Assembly: GCA_949288585.1 (NCBI GenBank) | Contig: CASEKR010000054.1 | Location: 1 to 52,052 of the forward strand | Length of the DNA stretch: 52,052 bases | Direction: 5' to 3' | Source of the DNA: an uncultured Bacteroides sp. | Lineage (GTDB): Bacteria > Bacteroidota > Bacteroidia > Bacteroidales > Bacteroidaceae | Shown: one piece after another, positions 43,199 through 52,052 of the stretch | Numbering within the stretch: the first letter of the stretch is position 1 | Layout of the letters: every line of letters begins with the position of its first letter | Notes under the pieces: model-generated | What the model was told of the DNA's origin: nothing | The model's database searches: none | Seen by the model: the letters and a program-made list of their open reading frames with translations, nothing else | Program-made: the position numbers and the translations under genes

Positions 43199-46100
43199 AT
43201 GGCTTTTAGAAAAGATAACAAGATAAAGAGTAATTTCTCGAAGATATCCATTGGTTTGGCTTCTCCGGAAGAAATCCTGGAAAATTCGAGTGGTGAAGTT
43301 TTAAAGCCTGAAACCATTAACTACCGTACATATAAGCCGGAACGTGACGGTTTGTTCTGCGAACGTATATTCGGTCCTGTTAAGGATTACGAGTGCCATT
43401 GCGGAAAGTATAAACGTATCCGTTATAAGGGCATTGTCTGCGACCGTTGTGGCGTAGAAGTGACAGAAAAGAAAGTGCGCCGCGAACGCATGGGCCACAT
43501 TCAGTTGGTGGTGCCGGTAGCGCATATTTGGTATTTCCGTTCGCTTCCTAATAAGATTGGTTACTTGTTAGGATTGCCTACGAAGAAATTGGATGCTATC
43601 ATTTATTATGAGCGTTACGTAGTTATCCAGCCAGGTGTGTTGGGTGACGAGGTGGCTAAATATGATTTGCTGGAAGAAGGCGAATATTTGGATTTGTTGG
43701 ATAAGCTTCCGAAGGACAATCAATTCTTGGAAGATTCAGACCCCAATAAGTTTATTGCCAAGATGGGTGCTGAAGCTATCTATGATTTGTTATCCAACTT
43801 GGATCTGGATGCTTTGTCTTACGAATTGCGCCACCGTGCGGGTAGCGATGCTTCGCAACAGCGTAAGAATGAGGCGTTGAAGCGTTTGCAGGTGGTTGAG
43901 TCGTTCCGTGCGTCACGTGGCCGCAACAAACCAGAGTGGATGATTGTGCGCATTGTGCCGGTGATTCCTCCCGAGTTGCGCCCGTTGGTTCCGTTGGACG
44001 GAGGCCGTTTTGCCACTTCTGACTTGAATGACCTTTATCGCCGTGTCATTATCCGCAATAACCGTTTGAAGAGACTGATTGAAATCAAAGCCCCGGAAGT
44101 TATCCTGCGTAATGAAAAACGCATGTTGCAGGAGGCAGTTGATTCGTTGTTCGATAATTCCCGTAAGTCGAGTGCGGTGAAGACGGATGCTAACCGCCCT
44201 CTGAAATCCCTTTCGGATAGTTTGAAGGGTAAGCAAGGACGTTTCCGCCAGAACTTGTTGGGTAAGCGTGTTGACTACTCAGCGCGTTCTGTTATTGTGG
44301 TAGGCCCGGAATTGAAGATGGGTGAATGTGGTATTCCTAAGTTGATGGCTGCCGAGCTTTACAAGCCTTTCATCATCCGTAAACTGATTGAGCGCGGCAT
44401 TGTGAAGACTGTGAAGAGTGCCAAGAAAATCGTAGACCGCAAAGAACCTGTTATTTGGGATATCCTGGAGCATGTGATGAAAGGTCATCCGGTGTTGTTG
44501 AACCGTGCCCCGACATTGCACCGTTTGGGTATCCAGGCTTTCCAACCGAAGATGATTGAGGGCAAGGCTATCCAGTTGCACCCGTTGGCATGTACGGCGT
44601 TCAACGCCGACTTTGACGGTGACCAGATGGCCGTTCACTTACCTCTGAGCAACGAAGCTATTCTGGAAGCGCAGATGTTGATGCTTCAGTCGCACAATAT
44701 TTTGAATCCGGCCAATGGCGCACCTATCACGGTGCCTGCACAGGATATGGTGCTTGGCTTGTATTATATTACCAAGTTGCGCAAGGGCGCCAAAGGTGAA
44801 GGACTTACTTTCTACGGGCCGGAAGAGGCTTTGATTGCTTACAACGAAAGTAAGTGTGACATCCATGCGCCGGTAAGCGTGTTGGTGAATGATGTGGATG
44901 AACAGGGAAACATCGTCAAGAAGATGATGCACGATACGTCCGTAGGCCGCGTGATTGTCAATGAAATTGTTCCTGATAAGGCCGGATATATCAATACGAT
45001 TATATCTAAGAAGTCTTTGCGAGACATCATCAGCCATGTTATCAAGGTGTGTGGTGTCTCTGAAGCGGCCGATTTCTTGGACGGTATCAAGAATTTGGGT
45101 TATTACATGGCCTTCAAGGGCGGCTTGTCGTTCAACTTGGGTGATATCATTATCCCCGAAGAGAAAGAGGCATTGGTCCAGAAAGGTTACGATGAGGTGG
45201 AACAGGTTATCAACAATTATAACATGGGCTTCATCACCAATAACGAGCGTTACAACCAGGTGATTGATATTTGGACGCACGTTAACTCTGAACTGTCCAA
45301 TATATTGATGAAGACCATCTCCAATGACGACCAGGGCTTCAACTCCGTGTATATGATGCTGGATTCTGGAGCACGTGGTTCGAAGGAGCAGATCCGTCAG
45401 TTGTCCGGTATGCGTGGCTTGATGGCTAAACCTCAGAAAGCTGGTGCCGAAGGTGGTCAGATTATTGAGAACCCGATTCTTTCGAACTTTAAGGAAGGTC
45501 TTTCGGTGTTGGAATACTTTATCTCTACACACGGAGCCCGTAAAGGTCTGGCTGATACGGCCTTGAAGACTGCTGATGCCGGATACCTGACCCGCCGTCT
45601 GGTGGACGTGTCGCATGACGTGATTGTCAACGAAGAAGACTGCGGTACGCTCCGAGGACTGGTGTGCACGGCGCTGAAGAACAATGACGAGGTGATTGCC
45701 ACGCTTTACGAACGTATCTTGGGCCGTGTGTCTGTGCATGACATCGTGCATCCCACGACTGGCGAGTTGCTTGTGGCCGGCGGTGAGGAAATAACGGAGG
45801 ATATTGCTCAGAAAATTGAGGACTCGCCGATTGAGAGTGTCGAAATCCGTTCGGTGCTGACCTGCGAGTCGAAAAAGGGCGTTTGCGCCAAGTGTTATGG
45901 TCGCAATCTGGCCACGAGTCGCATGGTGCAGAAGGGTGAAGCTGTTGGCGTCATTGCTGCCCAGTCTATCGGAGAGCCGGGTACGCAGTTGACGTTGCGT
46001 ACGTTCCACGCCGGTGGTACGGCTGCCAATATTGCAGCCAACGCCAGCATTGTGGCTAAGAACAACGCCCGTCTGGAATTTGAGGAACTCCGCACGGTGG

Positions 46101-47503
46101 ATGTCGTGGACGAGATGGGCGAGGCTGCCAAGGTCGTTGTAGGCCGTCTGGCAGAACTGCGCTTTGTCGACGTGAACACAGACATCGTGTTGTCTACGCA
46201 CAACGTGCCTTATGGTTCTACACTCTATGCTAACGATGGCGATGTGGTAGAGAAAGGTAAGCTGATTGCCCGTTGGGACCCGTTCAACGCGGTTATCATC
46301 ACGGAAGCTGCGGGCAAGATTGAATTTGAAGATGTCATTGAGAACGTTACCTATAAAGTGGAGTCGGACGAATCTACCGGCTTGCGCGAAATCATCATTA
46401 TCGAGTCGAAAGACAAGACGAAGGTGCCGACGGCCCATATTATGACTGAGGATGGCGAATTAATCCGCACGTATAACCTGCCTGTGGGTGGCCACGTTGT
46501 TGTGGAAGACAAGCAACTGGTGAAGGCTGGCGATGTGATTGTGAAGATTCCGCGTGCTGTGGGTAAGGCCGGTGATATCACGGGTGGTTTGCCCCGTGTT
46601 ACGGAATTGTTCGAGGCGCGCAATCCGTCCAACCCAGCTGTTGTGTCGGAAATCGACGGTGAGGTCACCATGGGCAAGGTGAAACGTGGTAACCGCGAAA
46701 TCGTTGTTACTTCAAAGGCTGGTGACGTGAAGAAGTACTTGGTGCCCTTGTCCAAGCAGATCCTGGTTCAGGAGAACGACTATGTGCGTGCCGGTACACC
46801 TTTGTCCGACGGTGCCATCACGCCGGCCGACATCTTGGCCATCAAAGGCCCCACGGCTGTGCAGGAGTACATTGTTAACGAGGTGCAGGACGTTTACCGC
46901 CTGCAGGGTGTGAAGATCAACGACAAGCATTTTGAGATTATCGTGCGCCAGATGATGCGCAAGGTTGAAATCAACGAGCCGGGCGATACCCGCTTCCTGG
47001 AGCAACAAGTGGTGGACAAACTGGAGTTCATGGAAGAGAACGACCGCATCTGGGGCAAGAAAGTGGTGGTAGACGCTGGTGACTCGCAGACGTTGCAACC
47101 GGGACAGATTGTGACAGCCCGCAAGCTGCGCGACGAGAACTCCATGCTGAAGCGCCGCGACCTGAAACCTGTGGAAGTGCGCGATGCAGTGCCTGCCACC
47201 TCCACGCAGATTCTCCAGGGTATCACCCGTGCTGCCTTGCAGACGTCGAGCTTCATGTCGGCTGCGTCGTTCCAGGAGACAACAAAGGTCCTGAACGAGG
47301 CTGCCATCAACGGCAAGGTCGACAAGTTGGAAGGCATGAAGGAGAATGTTATTTGCGGCCACTTGATTCCTGCCGGTACCGGGCAGCGTGAGTTCGACAA
47401 GCTCATCGTCGGTTCGAAGGAAGAATACGACCGTATGCTGGCTAATAAGAAGACAGTGCTTGATTTTGCCATGGCCGACGGTGAGAAGGCCGAGGAAGAT
47501 TGA
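43199..47503 (+). CDS. rpoC: DNA-directed RNA polymerase subunit beta'
   Basis: A 1434-residue RpoC. The N-terminal zinc site is [20 protein letters not shown]. The catalytic Mg2+ site is [13 protein letters not shown] (about 469-481), with rudder/clamp region [16 protein letters not shown] second zinc site has C residues in [13 protein letters not shown]. The trigger loop lies around [16 protein letters not shown]. The C-terminal region ends with GVIVKIPR-type and [24 protein letters not shown] segments. Length is normal for Bacteroidota, and no inserted or missing domains are obvious. A strong terminator follows at once. Confidence 0.98.
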   Translation: MAFRKDNKIKSNFSKISIGLASPEEILENSSGEVLKPETINYRTYKPERDGLFCERIFGPVKDYECHCGKYKRIRYKGIVCDRCGVEVTEKKVRRERMGHIQLVVPVAHIWYFRSLPNKIGYLLGLPTKKLDAIIYYERYVVIQPGVLGDEVAKYDLLEEGEYLDLLDKLPKDNQFLEDSDPNKFIAKMGAEAIYDLLSNLDLDALSYELRHRAGSDASQQRKNEALKRLQVVESFRASRGRNKPEWMIVRIVPVIPPELRPLVPLDGGRFATSDLNDLYRRVIIRNNRLKRLIEIKAPEVILRNEKRMLQEAVDSLFDNSRKSSAVKTDANRPLKSLSDSLKGKQGRFRQNLLGKRVDYSARSVIVVGPELKMGECGIPKLMAAELYKPFIIRKLIERGIVKTVKSAKKIVDRKEPVIWDILEHVMKGHPVLLNRAPTLHRLGIQAFQPKMIEGKAIQLHPLACTAFNADFDGDQMAVHLPLSNEAILEAQMLMLQSHNILNPANGAPITVPAQDMVLGLYYITKLRKGAKGEGLTFYGPEEALIAYNESKCDIHAPVSVLVNDVDEQGNIVKKMMHDTSVGRVIVNEIVPDKAGYINTIISKKSLRDIISHVIKVCGVSEAADFLDGIKNLGYYMAFKGGLSFNLGDIIIPEEKEALVQKGYDEVEQVINNYNMGFITNNERYNQVIDIWTHVNSELSNILMKTISNDDQGFNSVYMMLDSGARGSKEQIRQLSGMRGLMAKPQKAGAEGGQIIENPILSNFKEGLSVLEYFISTHGARKGLADTALKTADAGYLTRRLVDVSHDVIVNEEDCGTLRGLVCTALKNNDEVIATLYERILGRVSVHDIVHPTTGELLVAGGEEITEDIAQKIEDSPIESVEIRSVLTCESKKGVCAKCYGRNLATSRMVQKGEAVGVIAAQSIGEPGTQLTLRTFHAGGTAANIAANASIVAKNNARLEFEELRTVDVVDEMGEAAKVVVGRLAELRFVDVNTDIVLSTHNVPYGSTLYANDGDVVEKGKLIARWDPFNAVIITEAAGKIEFEDVIENVTYKVESDESTGLREIIIIESKDKTKVPTAHIMTEDGELIRTYNLPVGGHVVVEDKQLVKAGDVIVKIPRAVGKAGDITGGLPRVTELFEARNPSNPAVVSEIDGEVTMGKVKRGNREIVVTSKAGDVKKYLVPLSKQILVQENDYVRAGTPLSDGAITPADILAIKGPTAVQEYIVNEVQDVYRLQGVKINDKHFEIIVRQMMRKVEINEPGDTRFLEQQVVDKLEFMEENDRIWGKKVVVDAGDSQTLQPGQIVTARKLRDENSMLKRRDLKPVEVRDAVPATSTQILQGITRAALQTSSFMSAASFQETTKVLNEAAINGKVDKLEGMKENVICGHLIPAGTGQREFDKLIVGSKEEYDRMLANKKTVLDFAMADGEKAEED

Positions 47504-47526
47504 CCCTGATACATCTATAAACAACG

Positions 47527-47573
47527 AAGGGGGATGACTCTATGGGCGGAAGCCTAGGGGCATCCCCTTTTTT
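47527..47573 (+). terminator. Intrinsic terminator of the rpoBC operon
   Basis: AAGGGGGATG (47527-47536) pairs with CATCCCCTTT (47561-47570), a GGGGATG/CATCCCC core extended by A-T pairs, followed by TTTTTT. Confidence 0.85.
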
Positions 47574-47814
47574 GTCTGGAGCCTGGGCTTCTTTGCCGGC
47601 CGTCTGCTTTTCCGTGCCGGGAATTTCTTCCATCCGACTGAAACGGTGTTTCGTCCGTAGCGTGGGCGAGCCGCTTGTGCGGCGGGGATGGGGGTGCAAG
47701 GAACTGAGGTTCCCATAGGGGACATGGAAGTTTCGTGGAGAAGGGTGGGCGGCAACGCGCAGGAGAGAAAATGCAAAAAACAGGTGAATCCTGTGTCGGC
47801 AAGCGTGAATTGTG

Positions 47815-47822
47815 TATCTTTG
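47815..47822 (+). promoter_or_regulatory. -7 box for the DUF3467 gene
   Basis: TATCTTTG matches TAnnTTTG, 31 nt upstream of the ATG at 47854. Confidence 0.55.
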
Positions 47823-47853
47823 CCGTTGACAATTATTAAATGCGAAGTAAATC

Positions 47854-48162
47854 ATGGAAAAGAAAGAGAATGGCAACGGACAGTTGCAAATAGAGTTGAA
47901 AGAGGAAGTCGGTTTGGGCACGTATGCGAACTTGGCTATCATCACCCACTCCAGTTCGGAGTTCATATTGGATTTCGCGCGCGTGTTGCCTGGCGTGCCG
48001 AAGCATCCAGTGGTGTCGCGCGTGGTGCTGTGTCCCGAGCAGGCCAAGCGTCTGTTGCGTGCGCTGGAGGACAACGTCGGCAAGTATGAACGTGCCTTCG
48101 GTCCCATTCCCATCCCGGAAGAGAACGCGCTGTCCTTTCCCAACGTGACGGGTGAGGCCTGA
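47854..48162 (+). CDS. DUF3467 domain protein, conserved between rpoC and rpsL
   Basis: A 102-residue small protein (LQIELKEEVGLGTYANLAIITHSSSEFILDFARVLPG, then RVVLCPEQAKRLLRALEDNVGKYE) matching DUF3467, a family of small beta-alpha proteins of unknown function. No signal peptide or catalytic motif. Its place between the RNA polymerase and str operons is typical of Bacteroidota, which suggests a housekeeping link to transcription or translation, but no function is established that I can name. It has its own -7 box. Confidence 0.88.
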   Translation: MEKKENGNGQLQIELKEEVGLGTYANLAIITHSSSEFILDFARVLPGVPKHPVVSRVVLCPEQAKRLLRALEDNVGKYERAFGPIPIPEENALSFPNVTGEA

Positions 48163-48237
48163 GTAGTGCGAGGGGAGGATTTGCCGCTCCGGGAGGGTGA
48201 ATCTGGACTGCCTTGTCAAAAAAATATTTGTAGTGCA

Positions 48238-48267
48238 TTGATTATTCAAAACTTATTCGTAACTTTG
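48238..48267 (+). promoter_or_regulatory. Promoter of the str operon (rpsL)
   Basis: The -33 TTG (48238-48240) and -7 TAACTTTG (48260-48267) are 19 bp apart. The rpsL ATG is 63 nt downstream of the -7 box. Confidence 0.75.
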
Positions 48268-48330
48268 CAGCCCGAAAAAGTGTACAGTTAGGAAAATATA
48301 TAAATTAACATATAATTAAAAACAGTTAAA

Positions 48331-48732
48331 ATGCCTACAATTCAGCAATTAGTAAGGAAGGGCCGCGAGGTATTGGTAGATAAGAGTAAGTCTCCTGCCT
48401 TGGATTCATGCCCTCAGAGACGCGGCGTTTGCGTGAGAGTGTACACAACCACTCCGAAAAAACCGAATTCGGCTATGCGTAAGGTAGCCCGTGTGCGTTT
48501 GACCAATGGCAAGGAGGTGAACTCCTATATTCCGGGTGAAGGTCACAATCTGCAAGAACACTCTATCGTGTTGGTGCGCGGCGGTCGTGTGAAAGATCTT
48601 CCTGGCGTGCGTTACCACATTGTGCGCGGCACGTTGGATACTGCCGGTGTGGCTGGCCGCACGCAGAGACGTTCTAAATACGGTGCCAAACGTCCGAAAC
48701 CGGGTCAGGCCGCTCCCGCCAAGAAGAAATAA
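48331..48732 (+). CDS. rpsL: Small ribosomal subunit protein uS12
   Basis: A 133-residue decoding-centre protein ([59 protein letters not shown]). The Lys positions mutated in streptomycin resistance (TPKKPNS and RVKDLPG) are wild type. First gene of rpsL-rpsG-fusA-rpsJ-rplC. The spacer to rpsG is 162 bp. Confidence 0.98.
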   Translation: MPTIQQLVRKGREVLVDKSKSPALDSCPQRRGVCVRVYTTTPKKPNSAMRKVARVRLTNGKEVNSYIPGEGHNLQEHSIVLVRGGRVKDLPGVRYHIVRGTLDTAGVAGRTQRRSKYGAKRPKPGQAAPAKKK

Positions 48733-48894
48733 GAAATAAACAGGCGGGCTAAGTAAAGAAAGACAATAAACCGAAAGTAAAACCATTACGTTTCAGTTTA
48801 CTTGGAGATGTGTACGGTTGAGTAAATTTCCCGGTGGGGAAGTTGAAGACGACAGAGGCAAGCAACCAAGAATGAAACAAATTCTTAAACAAAA

Positions 48895-49371
48895 ATGAGA
48901 AAAGCAAAACCGAAGAAACGCGTTATCCTGCCGGATCCCGTGTTCAATGATGTGAAGGTTTCCAAGTTTGTGAACCACTTGATGTACGATGGTAAGAAGA
49001 ACACCTCTTATGAGATTTTCTATGCAGCCTTGGAAACGGTGAAGAACAAAATGCAGAACGAAGAAAAGAGTCCGCTTGAAATCTGGAAGAAGGCTCTTGA
49101 CAACGTGACTCCCCAAGTGGAGGTGAAGTCCCGTCGCGTAGGTGGCGCCACGTTTCAGGTTCCGACCGAAATCCGTCCCGAGCGTAAGGAGTCTGTGTCC
49201 ATGAAGAATTTGATCAACTTTGCTCGCAAACGTGGTGGTAAGTCGATGGCTGACAAACTGGCAGCAGAAATCATGGATGCTTATAACGAACAAGGTGGTG
49301 CCTTCAAACGCAAGGAAGATATGCATCGTATGGCTGAAGCCAACCGTGCGTTTGCCCACTTCCGCTTCTGA
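48895..49371 (+). CDS. rpsG: Small ribosomal subunit protein uS7
   Basis: A 158-residue 30S head assembly protein ([70 protein letters not shown]). Length is normal. In E. coli S7 represses the str operon; whether that holds here is unknown. fusA follows after 56 bp. Confidence 0.98.
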   Translation: MRKAKPKKRVILPDPVFNDVKVSKFVNHLMYDGKKNTSYEIFYAALETVKNKMQNEEKSPLEIWKKALDNVTPQVEVKSRRVGGATFQVPTEIRPERKESVSMKNLINFARKRGGKSMADKLAAEIMDAYNEQGGAFKRKEDMHRMAEANRAFAHFRF

Positions 49372-49427
49372 TTGTTCCGGTTGTTATCTTGAAGAATGAC
49401 GAAACTTATTTAAGAAAAGGATTATAA

Positions 49428-51545
49428 ATGGCAAAGCAAGATTTACATTTGACGCGTAATATCGGTATCATGGCTCACATCGATGCCGGTAAGACTACAA
49501 CTTCTGAACGTATCCTGTTCTATACGGGCTTGACGCACAAGATTGGTGAGGTGCATGACGGTGCCGCCACGATGGACTGGATGGAGCAGGAGCAAGAACG
49601 TGGTATTACGATTACCTCTGCTGCTACGACGACTTACTGGAACTACGACGGTCATAAATATAAAATCAATTTGATTGACACTCCGGGGCACGTGGACTTT
49701 ACGGCCGAGGTGGAGCGTTCGTTGCGCGTACTGGACGGTGCCGTGGCTACTTACTGTGCTGTGGGCGGCGTTGAACCTCAGTCTGAAACCGTGTGGCGCC
49801 AGGCTGATAAATACAACGTTCCTCGTATTGGGTATGTGAACAAGATGGATCGTTCGGGTGCTGACTTCTTCGAAGTGCTCCGCCAGATGAAGGAAATCCT
49901 GGGAGCCAACCCTTGTGCCGTTGTAATCCCCATTGGTGCTGAGGAAAACTTCAAAGGCGTTGTCGACCTGATTAAAATGAAAGCCATTCTGTGGCATGAT
50001 GAGACGATGGGCGCAGACTACGATGTCGAAGAAATTCCCGCCAACTTGGTGGACGAAGCTGAAGAGTGGAGAGGCAAAATGCTCGAAACCGTGGCTGAGT
50101 TTGACGATGCGCTGATGGAGAAATACTTCGACGATCCCTCTACCATCACGGAAGAGGAAATTCTTCGCGCCCTGCGTGCCGGCACGTTGAAGATGGAAAT
50201 CGTGCCCATGCTGTGCGGATCTTCGTTTAAGAACAAGGGCGTGCAGACTTTGCTTGACTATGTTTGTGCCTTCTTGCCCTCCCCGCTGGATACCCCGAAT
50301 ATCGTGGGTACCAACCCCAATACGGGCGCTGAAGAAGATCGCAAGCCGGATGAGGAAGAGAAGACCGCAGCCTTGGCCTTCAAGATTGCCACCGACCCCT
50401 ATGTCGGTCGTCTGACTTTCTTCCGCGTATATTCCGGTAAAGTAGAGGCTGGTTCTTATATCTACAACACCCGCTCGGGCAAGAAGGAACGCGTTTCCCG
50501 CTTGTTCCAGATGCACTCCAATAAGCAGAATCCCGTAGAAGTGATTTCTGCCGGTGATATCGGCGCAGGTGTTGGTTTCAAGGATATCCGCACGGGTGAC
50601 ACACTTTGTGACGAGACTGCCCCGATTGTACTCGAGTCTATGGACTTCCCCGAACCTGTTATCGGTATTGCTGTTGAGCCCAAGACCCAGAAAGATATGG
50701 ACAAACTTTCTAACGGTTTGGCCAAACTGGCTGAAGAAGACCCGACCTTCACGGTACGCACGGACGAGCAGACCGGCCAGACGGTTATCTCGGGTATGGG
50801 CGAGCTTCACCTCGACATCATCATTGATCGCCTGAAGCGTGAGTTCAAGGTTGAGTGTAACCAAGGTAAACCCCAGGTTAACTATAAGGAGGCCATCACG
50901 AAGACTGTCAACCTGCGTGAGGTTTACAAGAAACAGTCCGGTGGTCGCGGTAAGTTCGCCGACATCATCGTGAATGTTGGTCCCGTGGACGAAGACTTCA
51001 AGGAAGGTGGCTTGCAGTTCATCAATGAAGTGACGGGCGGTAACATCCCGAAAGAGTTCATTCCTTCCGTTCAGAAGGGTTTTCAGACGGCTATGAAGAA
51101 TGGCGTACTGGCCGGCTTCCCGATGGACAGTCTGAAGGTGACATTGCTCGACGGTTCGTTCCACCCCGTAGACTCTGACCAACTTTCGTTCGAAATCTGT
51201 GCCATCCAGGCCTATAAGAATGCTTGTGCCAAGGCTGGCCCCGTGTTGATGGAGCCCATTATGAAATTGGAAGTCGTTACTCCGGAAGAAAACATGGGTG
51301 ATGTCATTGGTGACTTGAATAAGCGCCGTGGCCAAGTCGAAGGTATGGAATCCAGCCGCTCCGGTGCCCGTATCGTCAAGGCCATGGTTCCTTTGGCTGA
51401 GATGTTTGGTTACGTGACGGCTTTGCGTACCATCACTTCCGGTCGCGCTACTTCTTCGATGACCTATGACCACCATGCACAGGTGTCTACTTCTATCGCC
51501 AAATCTGTGCTGGAAGAAGTTAAAGGTCGCGTAGATTTGCTTTAA
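49428..51545 (+). CDS. fusA: Elongation factor G (str-operon copy)
   Basis: A 705-residue translocase GTPase. The P-loop is [20 protein letters not shown] (about 15-34), switch I has [15 protein letters not shown], switch II is [17 protein letters not shown], and NKMD completes the G motifs. Domains II-V follow (e.g. [46 protein letters not shown]). Length matches canonical EF-G (704 in E. coli). Bacteroides genomes often carry further EF-G paralogues elsewhere; this copy, next to rpsL and rpsG, is the canonical one by position. A terminator-like hairpin separates it from rpsJ. Confidence 0.98.
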   Translation: MAKQDLHLTRNIGIMAHIDAGKTTTSERILFYTGLTHKIGEVHDGAATMDWMEQEQERGITITSAATTTYWNYDGHKYKINLIDTPGHVDFTAEVERSLRVLDGAVATYCAVGGVEPQSETVWRQADKYNVPRIGYVNKMDRSGADFFEVLRQMKEILGANPCAVVIPIGAEENFKGVVDLIKMKAILWHDETMGADYDVEEIPANLVDEAEEWRGKMLETVAEFDDALMEKYFDDPSTITEEEILRALRAGTLKMEIVPMLCGSSFKNKGVQTLLDYVCAFLPSPLDTPNIVGTNPNTGAEEDRKPDEEEKTAALAFKIATDPYVGRLTFFRVYSGKVEAGSYIYNTRSGKKERVSRLFQMHSNKQNPVEVISAGDIGAGVGFKDIRTGDTLCDETAPIVLESMDFPEPVIGIAVEPKTQKDMDKLSNGLAKLAEEDPTFTVRTDEQTGQTVISGMGELHLDIIIDRLKREFKVECNQGKPQVNYKEAITKTVNLREVYKKQSGGRGKFADIIVNVGPVDEDFKEGGLQFINEVTGGNIPKEFIPSVQKGFQTAMKNGVLAGFPMDSLKVTLLDGSFHPVDSDQLSFEICAIQAYKNACAKAGPVLMEPIMKLEVVTPEENMGDVIGDLNKRRGQVEGMESSRSGARIVKAMVPLAEMFGYVTALRTITSGRATSSMTYDHHAQVSTSIAKSVLEEVKGRVDLL

Positions 51546-51558
51546 TAAAGAACAAACC

Positions 51559-51609
51559 GAGCCCGCAGGTTAGCGAATGACTCTTAACCTGCGGCGCTCT
51601 TTGTCATTA
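51559..51609 (+). terminator. Hairpin between fusA and rpsJ
   Basis: A 10-bp stem, CCGCAGGTTA (51563-51572) with TAACCTGCGG (51585-51594), is extended by GAGC/GCTC with one bulged C, then TTTGTCATT. The T-tract is weak, so it may be a partial terminator or attenuator separating the str and S10 genes. Confidence 0.6.
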
Positions 51610-51632
51610 TAATTGTTTAATTAAAAATAGAA

Positions 51633-51938
51633 ATGAGTCAGAAGATTAGAATCAAATTGAAATCTTACGACCACAACTTGGTGGACAAGTCGGCCGAAAA
51701 GATTGTTAGAACGGTGAAAACCACGGGGGCCATTGTTAGCGGTCCTATCCCTCTGCCTACGCACAAGCGTATTTTTACAGTAAACCGTTCGACTTTCGTT
51801 AACAAAAAGTCGCGTGAACAGTTCGAACTCTCTTCTTACAAGAGACTGATTGACATTTACAGCTCGACGGCTAAGACTGTTGACGCGCTGATGAAGTTGG
51901 AATTGCCCAGCGGTGTGGAAGTAGAAATCAAAGTGTAA
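51633..51938 (+). CDS. rpsJ: Small ribosomal subunit protein uS10 (NusE)
   Basis: A 101-residue protein ([67 protein letters not shown]). It is a 30S component and the NusG-binding factor in transcription-translation coupling. First gene of the S10 ribosomal protein cluster; rplC starts 23 bp downstream. There is no tuf between fusA and rpsJ. Confidence 0.98.
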   Translation: MSQKIRIKLKSYDHNLVDKSAEKIVRTVKTTGAIVSGPIPLPTHKRIFTVNRSTFVNKKSREQFELSSYKRLIDIYSSTAKTVDALMKLELPSGVEVEIKV

Positions 51939-51961
51939 AAGTGAATTAAAAAATTAGTGAA

Positions 51962-52052
51962 ATGCCAGGATTATTAGGAAAAAAAATCGGAATGACATCC
52001 GTTTTCAGTGCCGAGGGTAAGAATGTACCATGCACTGTTATCGAAGCAGGTC
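51962..52052 (+). CDS. rplC: Large ribosomal subunit protein uL3, 5' part only
   Basis: The first 30 codons ([20 protein letters not shown], then [10 protein letters not shown]) match the start of uL3; the gene is cut by the window end. It is second in the S10 operon, as expected. Confidence 0.95.
   Translation, partial: MPGLLGKKIGMTSVFSAEGKNVPCTVIEAG

Larger units (their letters stand above)
47504..47853. other. Spacer between rpoC and the DUF3467 gene
   Basis: 350 bp without a gene: the rpoC terminator (47527-47573), then G+C-rich DNA with short unconvincing frames, and a -7 box for the next gene at 47815-47822 (TATCTTTG). No repeat or other signal was seen. Confidence 0.6.

Noticed and set aside
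44639-46438. A 599-codon minus-strand frame opposite rpoC
   Set aside because: Antisense shadow of a highly conserved gene; no start signal or domain.
48440-48620. Streptomycin-resistance change in rpsL
   Set aside because: Both Lys positions usually altered are wild type.
49443-51476. A 677-codon minus-strand frame opposite fusA
   Set aside because: Antisense shadow caused by the codon usage of EF-G; no supporting signal.

Overview
The window comes from a Bacteroidota chromosome, most likely Bacteroidaceae (Bacteroides/Phocaeicola-like). Three things support this. Promoters carry the Bacteroidetes -7 box TAnnTTTG, several with a TTG/TTTG -33 box 18-20 bp upstream. Shine-Dalgarno sequences are mostly absent. 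RpoB, RpoC, L1 and EF-Tu look Bacteroides-like, in the order tRNA-Thr/Tyr/Thr-tuf-tRNA-Trp-secE-nusG-rplKAJL-rpoBC, followed by rpsL-rpsG-fusA-rpsJ-rplC with no second tuf.

Layout. (1) 1-4.8 kb: the end of an AT-rich integrative element. It has a membrane-anchored P-loop ATPase, an unrecognised 437-aa protein and a tyrosine integrase abutting the 3' end of tRNA-Ser(CGA), the probable attachment site. (2) 5.0-16.3 kb: core genes of higher G+C: an outer-membrane barrel protein, PriA, a tripartite RND efflux operon with a divergent AraC-type regulator, a low-molecular-weight tyrosine phosphatase and a small membrane protein. (3) 16.3-21.1 kb: an AT-rich accessory island. It holds a decayed mobilisation gene, a long structured leader, a lipoprotein gene, a membrane-anchored helicase IV-like protein with a nuclease-like insertion, and gene-free DNA with a degenerate fragment and a 17-bp perfect hairpin. 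(4) 21.1-30.1 kb: core genes: a 7TM-HD phosphohydrolase, gltX, waaA, a gamma-carbonic-anhydrase-like protein, an Xaa-Pro aminopeptidase and a secreted calcineurin-like phosphoesterase. (5) 30.2-31.2 kb: a compact, translationally coupled DUF3791-DUF3990-DUF3791 cassette, a candidate ADP-ribosyltransferase-type toxin-antitoxin system. (6) 31.2-52.05 kb: an MFS transporter, ogt, rpsU, xerC, hpf and the large translation/transcription cluster, cut off inside rplC.

How the parts work together: regions 2, 4 and 6 are envelope, replication-restart and central-dogma functions. Accessory interest is concentrated in the tRNA-Ser element, the helicase island and the DUF3791/DUF3990 cassette.

A quality signal matters. 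Two normally intact ribosomal genes, rplA and rplL, are frameshifted within 1.4 kb. rplA has an apparent deletion of about 31 nt near its 5' end, and rplL has an exact 16-bp tandem duplication. This may be an assembly or consensus artefact and should be checked against reads before any biological reading.
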